DNA of 7,737 bases from Flavobacterium sp. (lineage in GTDB: Bacteria > Bacteroidota > Bacteroidia > Flavobacteriales > Flavobacteriaceae). Under the pieces are notes generated by a model, which was not told the DNA's origin, searched no databases, and saw only the letters and a list, made by a program, of their open reading frames with translations. A program made the translations under genes and the position numbers. Below, one piece after another: positions 7,057-7,737 of this stretch. The stretch lies in the NCBI GenBank assembly GCA_024709705.1, contig JANJWE010000313.1, positions 1 to 7,737 on the forward strand. Direction: 5' to 3'. Position 1 is the stretch's first letter, and each line of letters begins with the position of its first letter.

Positions 7057-7536
7057 ATGAGCAAAATTCATTACTTTTTTTTCCTGTTTTTTTTCTTGAT
7101 ATCTTGTCAATACTTCGAGAAACCCATTACTTCGGAGGAAGAATTGCTACAAAAAAAATTAAACCAAATCAATTGGAATGAAGTTACGGTTTACCCTTCT
7201 GTAGCCGAGTGTGACAGTATTATGGACAAAGAAGTTCAAAAAGCCTGCTTTTTTGATTACCTATCTGAAGTCATTCATAAAAAACTAAAACCCGATTCTT
7301 TGAGTTCTGAGGGTAAAATTATAGACACTATTCAAGTAAAAGTTACCATTTTTCCGGATTCCAAAATTAGTTTTGAACCTCTATTTCCAGCAGAAGAAAC
7401 TACGTATGACAAACCTAAAACGGATAGTATTCTTAAAGCCCGATTGGTAAATTTTCCTAAAATTGAACCTGCTCAAAAAGAGGGAATTCCTGTAAAAACC
7501 CAATTCATTTTACCTATTATTCTGAAAGAAGATTAG
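7057..7536 (+). CDS. small lipoprotein with TonB C-terminal-domain-like region
   Basis: This 159-residue protein starts with a very Phe-rich signal peptide and the lipobox LISC (C17), so it is probably a lipoprotein. QYFEK follows the Cys and no acidic export signal is present, so a periplasm-facing location is likely. Residues ~46-80 read VYPSVAEC..(11)..CFFDYL, with cysteines at 52 and 64. This resembles the 'P-x-x-x-x-C ... C-F' segment seen just before the TonB C-terminal domain in many flavobacterial TonB-like proteins (from memory). Residues ~91-157 have the TonB-C outline: IQVKVTIFPDSKI, then a helix (SILKARL), then FPKIEPAQKEGIPVKTQFILPI at the end. Unlike energy-transducing TonB it has no inner-membrane helix or Pro-rich linker, so a role in energy transduction is not supported. 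Its stop codon directly abuts that of pdxJ on the other strand. The signal region contains two runs of eight T. Confidence 0.7.
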   Translation: MSKIHYFFFLFFFLISCQYFEKPITSEEELLQKKLNQINWNEVTVYPSVAECDSIMDKEVQKACFFDYLSEVIHKKLKPDSLSSEGKIIDTIQVKVTIFPDSKISFEPLFPAEETTYDKPKTDSILKARLVNFPKIEPAQKEGIPVKTQFILPIILKED

Positions 7537-7737
7537 TTAACGGAGTTTGTTGAGATACATATTTACCACATTCTCTATCCCCAAATAAAGAGACTCACAA
7601 ATTAAGGCATGTCCAATAGAAACCTCTAATAATCCGGGAATGTTTTCTTTAAAAAACCGAATGTTTTGCAAACTTAAATCGTGTCCGGCATTCACCCCCA
7701 AATCTAGTTGATTGGCTAAAACAGCCGCCTCTTGGTA
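7537..7737 (-). CDS. pdxJ: pyridoxine 5'-phosphate synthase PdxJ, C-terminal fragment
   Basis: The last 66 residues and the stop of a minus-strand gene whose start lies beyond the window. The translation contains LGVNAGHDLSLQN, then FFKENIPGLLEVSIGHALI and a closing helix ending NMYLNKLR. These are hallmark PdxJ sequences: the GVNAGHDL loop with its conserved His, and the EVSIGHALI strand and loop that bind phosphate. PdxJ condenses 1-deoxy-D-xylulose 5-phosphate with 3-amino-2-oxopropyl phosphate to make pyridoxine 5'-phosphate, the last ring-forming step of the DXP-dependent vitamin B6 pathway, in the cytosol. The visible residues are intact, with no frameshift. Its stop codon (complement of 7537-7539) is back to back with that of the convergent lipoprotein gene, leaving no room for a separate terminator. 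Confidence 0.93.
   Translation of the reverse strand, partial: YQEAAVLANQLDLGVNAGHDLSLQNIRFFKENIPGLLEVSIGHALICESLYLGIENVVNMYLNKLR

Overview
The window looks like a piece of chromosome from a member of the Bacteroidota, most likely a Flavobacterium-type organism. The evidence is low GC content, AT-rich leaders without Shine-Dalgarno sequences, -7 promoter boxes of the TAnnTTTG type, lipoprotein signal peptides on three proteins, and protein families typical of Flavobacteriia. All the genes look like core or household genes. No transposase, integrase, phage gene, CRISPR array, tRNA or rRNA was found.

Layout, left to right. (1) The 3' end of a GH13 alpha-amylase-type gene (1-387, +) closes with a strong intrinsic terminator (414-455). 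(2) A TAnnTTTG box (482-489) precedes a 1237-residue lipidated outer-membrane protein (519-4232, +). It joins a calcineurin-type phosphoesterase domain, an unusual middle region with kinase-like motifs, a beta-rich linker and a C-terminal Omp85/D15 beta-barrel. (3) A 157-base gap holds a short tandem repeat and a 20-base inverted repeat that look like a dispersed element. (4) A two-gene operon follows: a glycerophosphodiester phosphodiesterase lipoprotein (4390-5136, +) and an HI0933/BaiN-type flavoprotein (5136-6338, +), coupled through a TGATG stop/start overlap. (5) A structured 162-base gap (6339-6500) separates these from a convergent DUF456 membrane protein (6501-7001, -). It holds a GC-rich hairpin, a long AU-rich hairpin that can terminate the minus-strand gene, and a direct repeat. 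(6) A divergent small lipoprotein (7057-7536, +) has a TonB-C-terminal-domain-like tail. Its stop codon abuts the stop codon of convergent pdxJ, whose 3' end (7537-7737, -) runs off the window.

The genes do not form one pathway. The shared theme is the cell envelope: an outer-membrane barrel lipoprotein, a phospholipid-headgroup phosphodiesterase, an inner-membrane protein and a TonB-like lipoprotein. The most interesting items are the large protein's degenerate metal site together with kinase-like motifs in its middle region, the TonB-like domain on a lipoprotein with no membrane anchor, and the two structured intergenic repeats.
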